A DNA stretch of 64,000 nucleotides from Porphyrobacter sp. (GTDB lineage: Bacteria; Pseudomonadota; Alphaproteobacteria; Sphingomonadales; Sphingomonadaceae): assembly GCA_017744315.1 (NCBI GenBank), contig JAGIBN010000003.1:434001-498000 (forward strand), given 5' to 3'. Each line of letters begins with the position of its first letter. Positions within the stretch are counted from its first letter, which is position 1. The notes below the pieces were generated by a model that saw only the letters and a list, made by a program, of their open reading frames with translations, was not told the DNA's origin and did no database searches. Positions 63,551 to 64,000 of the stretch are shown piece after piece. The translations under genes were made by a program, and so were the position numbers.

Positions 63551-64000
63551 ATGTATTGTTTGAATCGAGGGGGCGGATACTTGCGGTCCAGGGCCTTGGC
63601 GGCGACGCTGCTTTTTGGCGCAACCTGCGGGATTCCGGGTGTTACGTACGCCCAGAACGCTTCCCCCGTACCGGTGGCTGCGGAAGCCACTTATGCCGAT
63701 ATCGCGGACCTGGTGCAGGCCTCGGGACTGGTGGCCTTGGTCAACGTCAAGAAGCAGGCCGTAGTCGAACCGGCACGCGCGCAGGGGCTCGCGCCCGGCC
63801 ATGTACGGCTCTATCTCGAAACACAGACCGAAGCGCTGCTTTCCGGTCGCGCGGCGATCGGCGAATCGATAGCCTATCTGGTTGACGTCCCACTTTTGCC
63901 GAATGGCAAGGCCCCGAAGCTCAAGAAGCAACGCTTCATCGTATTTGCTCAGCCCGTACCCGGGCGTCCGGGTGAACTTCAGCTCGCGGATCCGTCGGCA
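63551..64000 (+). CDS. exported protein of unknown function (truncated by window end)
   Basis: An open frame of 150 codons from ATG 63551 to the window edge. The signal peptide-like start LRSRALAATLLFGATCGIPG is followed by VTYAQNASPVPVAAEATYAD. Then LVQASGLVALVNVKKQAVVE and HVRLYLETQTEALLSG suggest a folded, charged periplasmic domain. I recognise no family. The divergent tonB operon could share its regulation. The rest lies outside the window. Confidence 0.75.
   Translation, partial: MYCLNRGGGYLRSRALAATLLFGATCGIPGVTYAQNASPVPVAAEATYADIADLVQASGLVALVNVKKQAVVEPARAQGLAPGHVRLYLETQTEALLSGRAAIGESIAYLVDVPLLPNGKAPKLKKQRFIVFAQPVPGRPGELQLADPSA

Overview
The window is a GC-rich bacterial chromosome segment of about 64 kb with densely packed, mostly housekeeping genes. 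It points to an alphaproteobacterium, most likely a member of the Sphingomonadales (sphingomonad or Erythrobacter relatives). The reasons are a SciP-type (DUF1153) CtrA regulator, the division-site ATPase MipZ, an EcfG-type general-stress promoter, a petABC cytochrome bc1 operon, a PgmG-type phosphomannomutase/phosphoglucomutase, and a TonB-ExbB-ExbD-ExbD cluster next to secreted proteins of a sphingomonad flavour. The lineage is inferred from gene content; no rRNA is present to confirm it.

Layout. 0-3.5 kb: end of a possible nucleotide-sugar dehydrogenase, a GFA-family protein, fabI, a YihY/BrkB membrane protein and a CbpA-like DnaJ. 3.7-9 kb: pdxH, a FieF-like cation exporter, a PhzF-family protein, a palindromic interspersed repeat, a lipoprotein serine hydrolase, a small membrane protein and mnmA. 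9-10 kb: a small conserved gene with sciP, then a GlsB/YeaQ membrane protein behind an EcfG-consensus promoter. 10.3-16.7 kb: an RND efflux adaptor/permease pair, a DUF445 protein and a GNAT. 16.7-19.6 kb: three tandem secreted paralogs with TonB-C-like C-termini. 19.6-24.2 kb: etfA, etfB, sucC, a CysQ/IMPase-family phosphatase and an OmpA-family lipoprotein. 24.3-28.2 kb: a CorC/HlyC transporter, then the most accessory-looking stretch, with a structured leader, an unassigned P-loop protein coupled to a methyltransferase, and a PilZ protein.

28.3-36.2 kb is one long leftward operon: small protein, gpmA, purE, purK, folA, ribF, ileS, lspA and a DUF3035 lipoprotein. Next come tRNA-Thr(GGT), a pair of bacterial-PH membrane proteins, a small GNAT, a threonine aldolase, an EamA transporter and a YeeZ-like epimerase. 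41.5-48.4 kb: pepN-pgeF, then petA-petB-petC-apt. 48.4-54 kb: an AI-2E family transporter, tRNA-Gly(TCC), panC, mipZ, a membrane J-protein, pgmG and nat. 54-59.6 kb: a GDT1/TMEM165-type Mn exporter under a yybP-ykoY manganese riboswitch, a DAO-family oxidoreductase, a BON-domain protein and the ligase-associated Lhr-like helicase. 59.6-63.2 kb: the leftward tonB-exbB-exbD-exbD operon, a terminator, then a secreted unknown and a third exbD. The window ends inside an exported protein of unknown function.

How it fits together. The cell-envelope theme is strong: TonB energy transduction, RND efflux, lipoproteins with their own signal peptidase LspA, and PH-domain membrane proteins. Respiration is represented by bc1, ETF and succinyl-CoA ligase. 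Regulation readable from sequence includes the manganese riboswitch, the EcfG promoter, a CtrA-like site before sciP, and a near-consensus Fur box upstream of tonB. No CRISPR array, prophage, insertion sequence or rRNA was seen.
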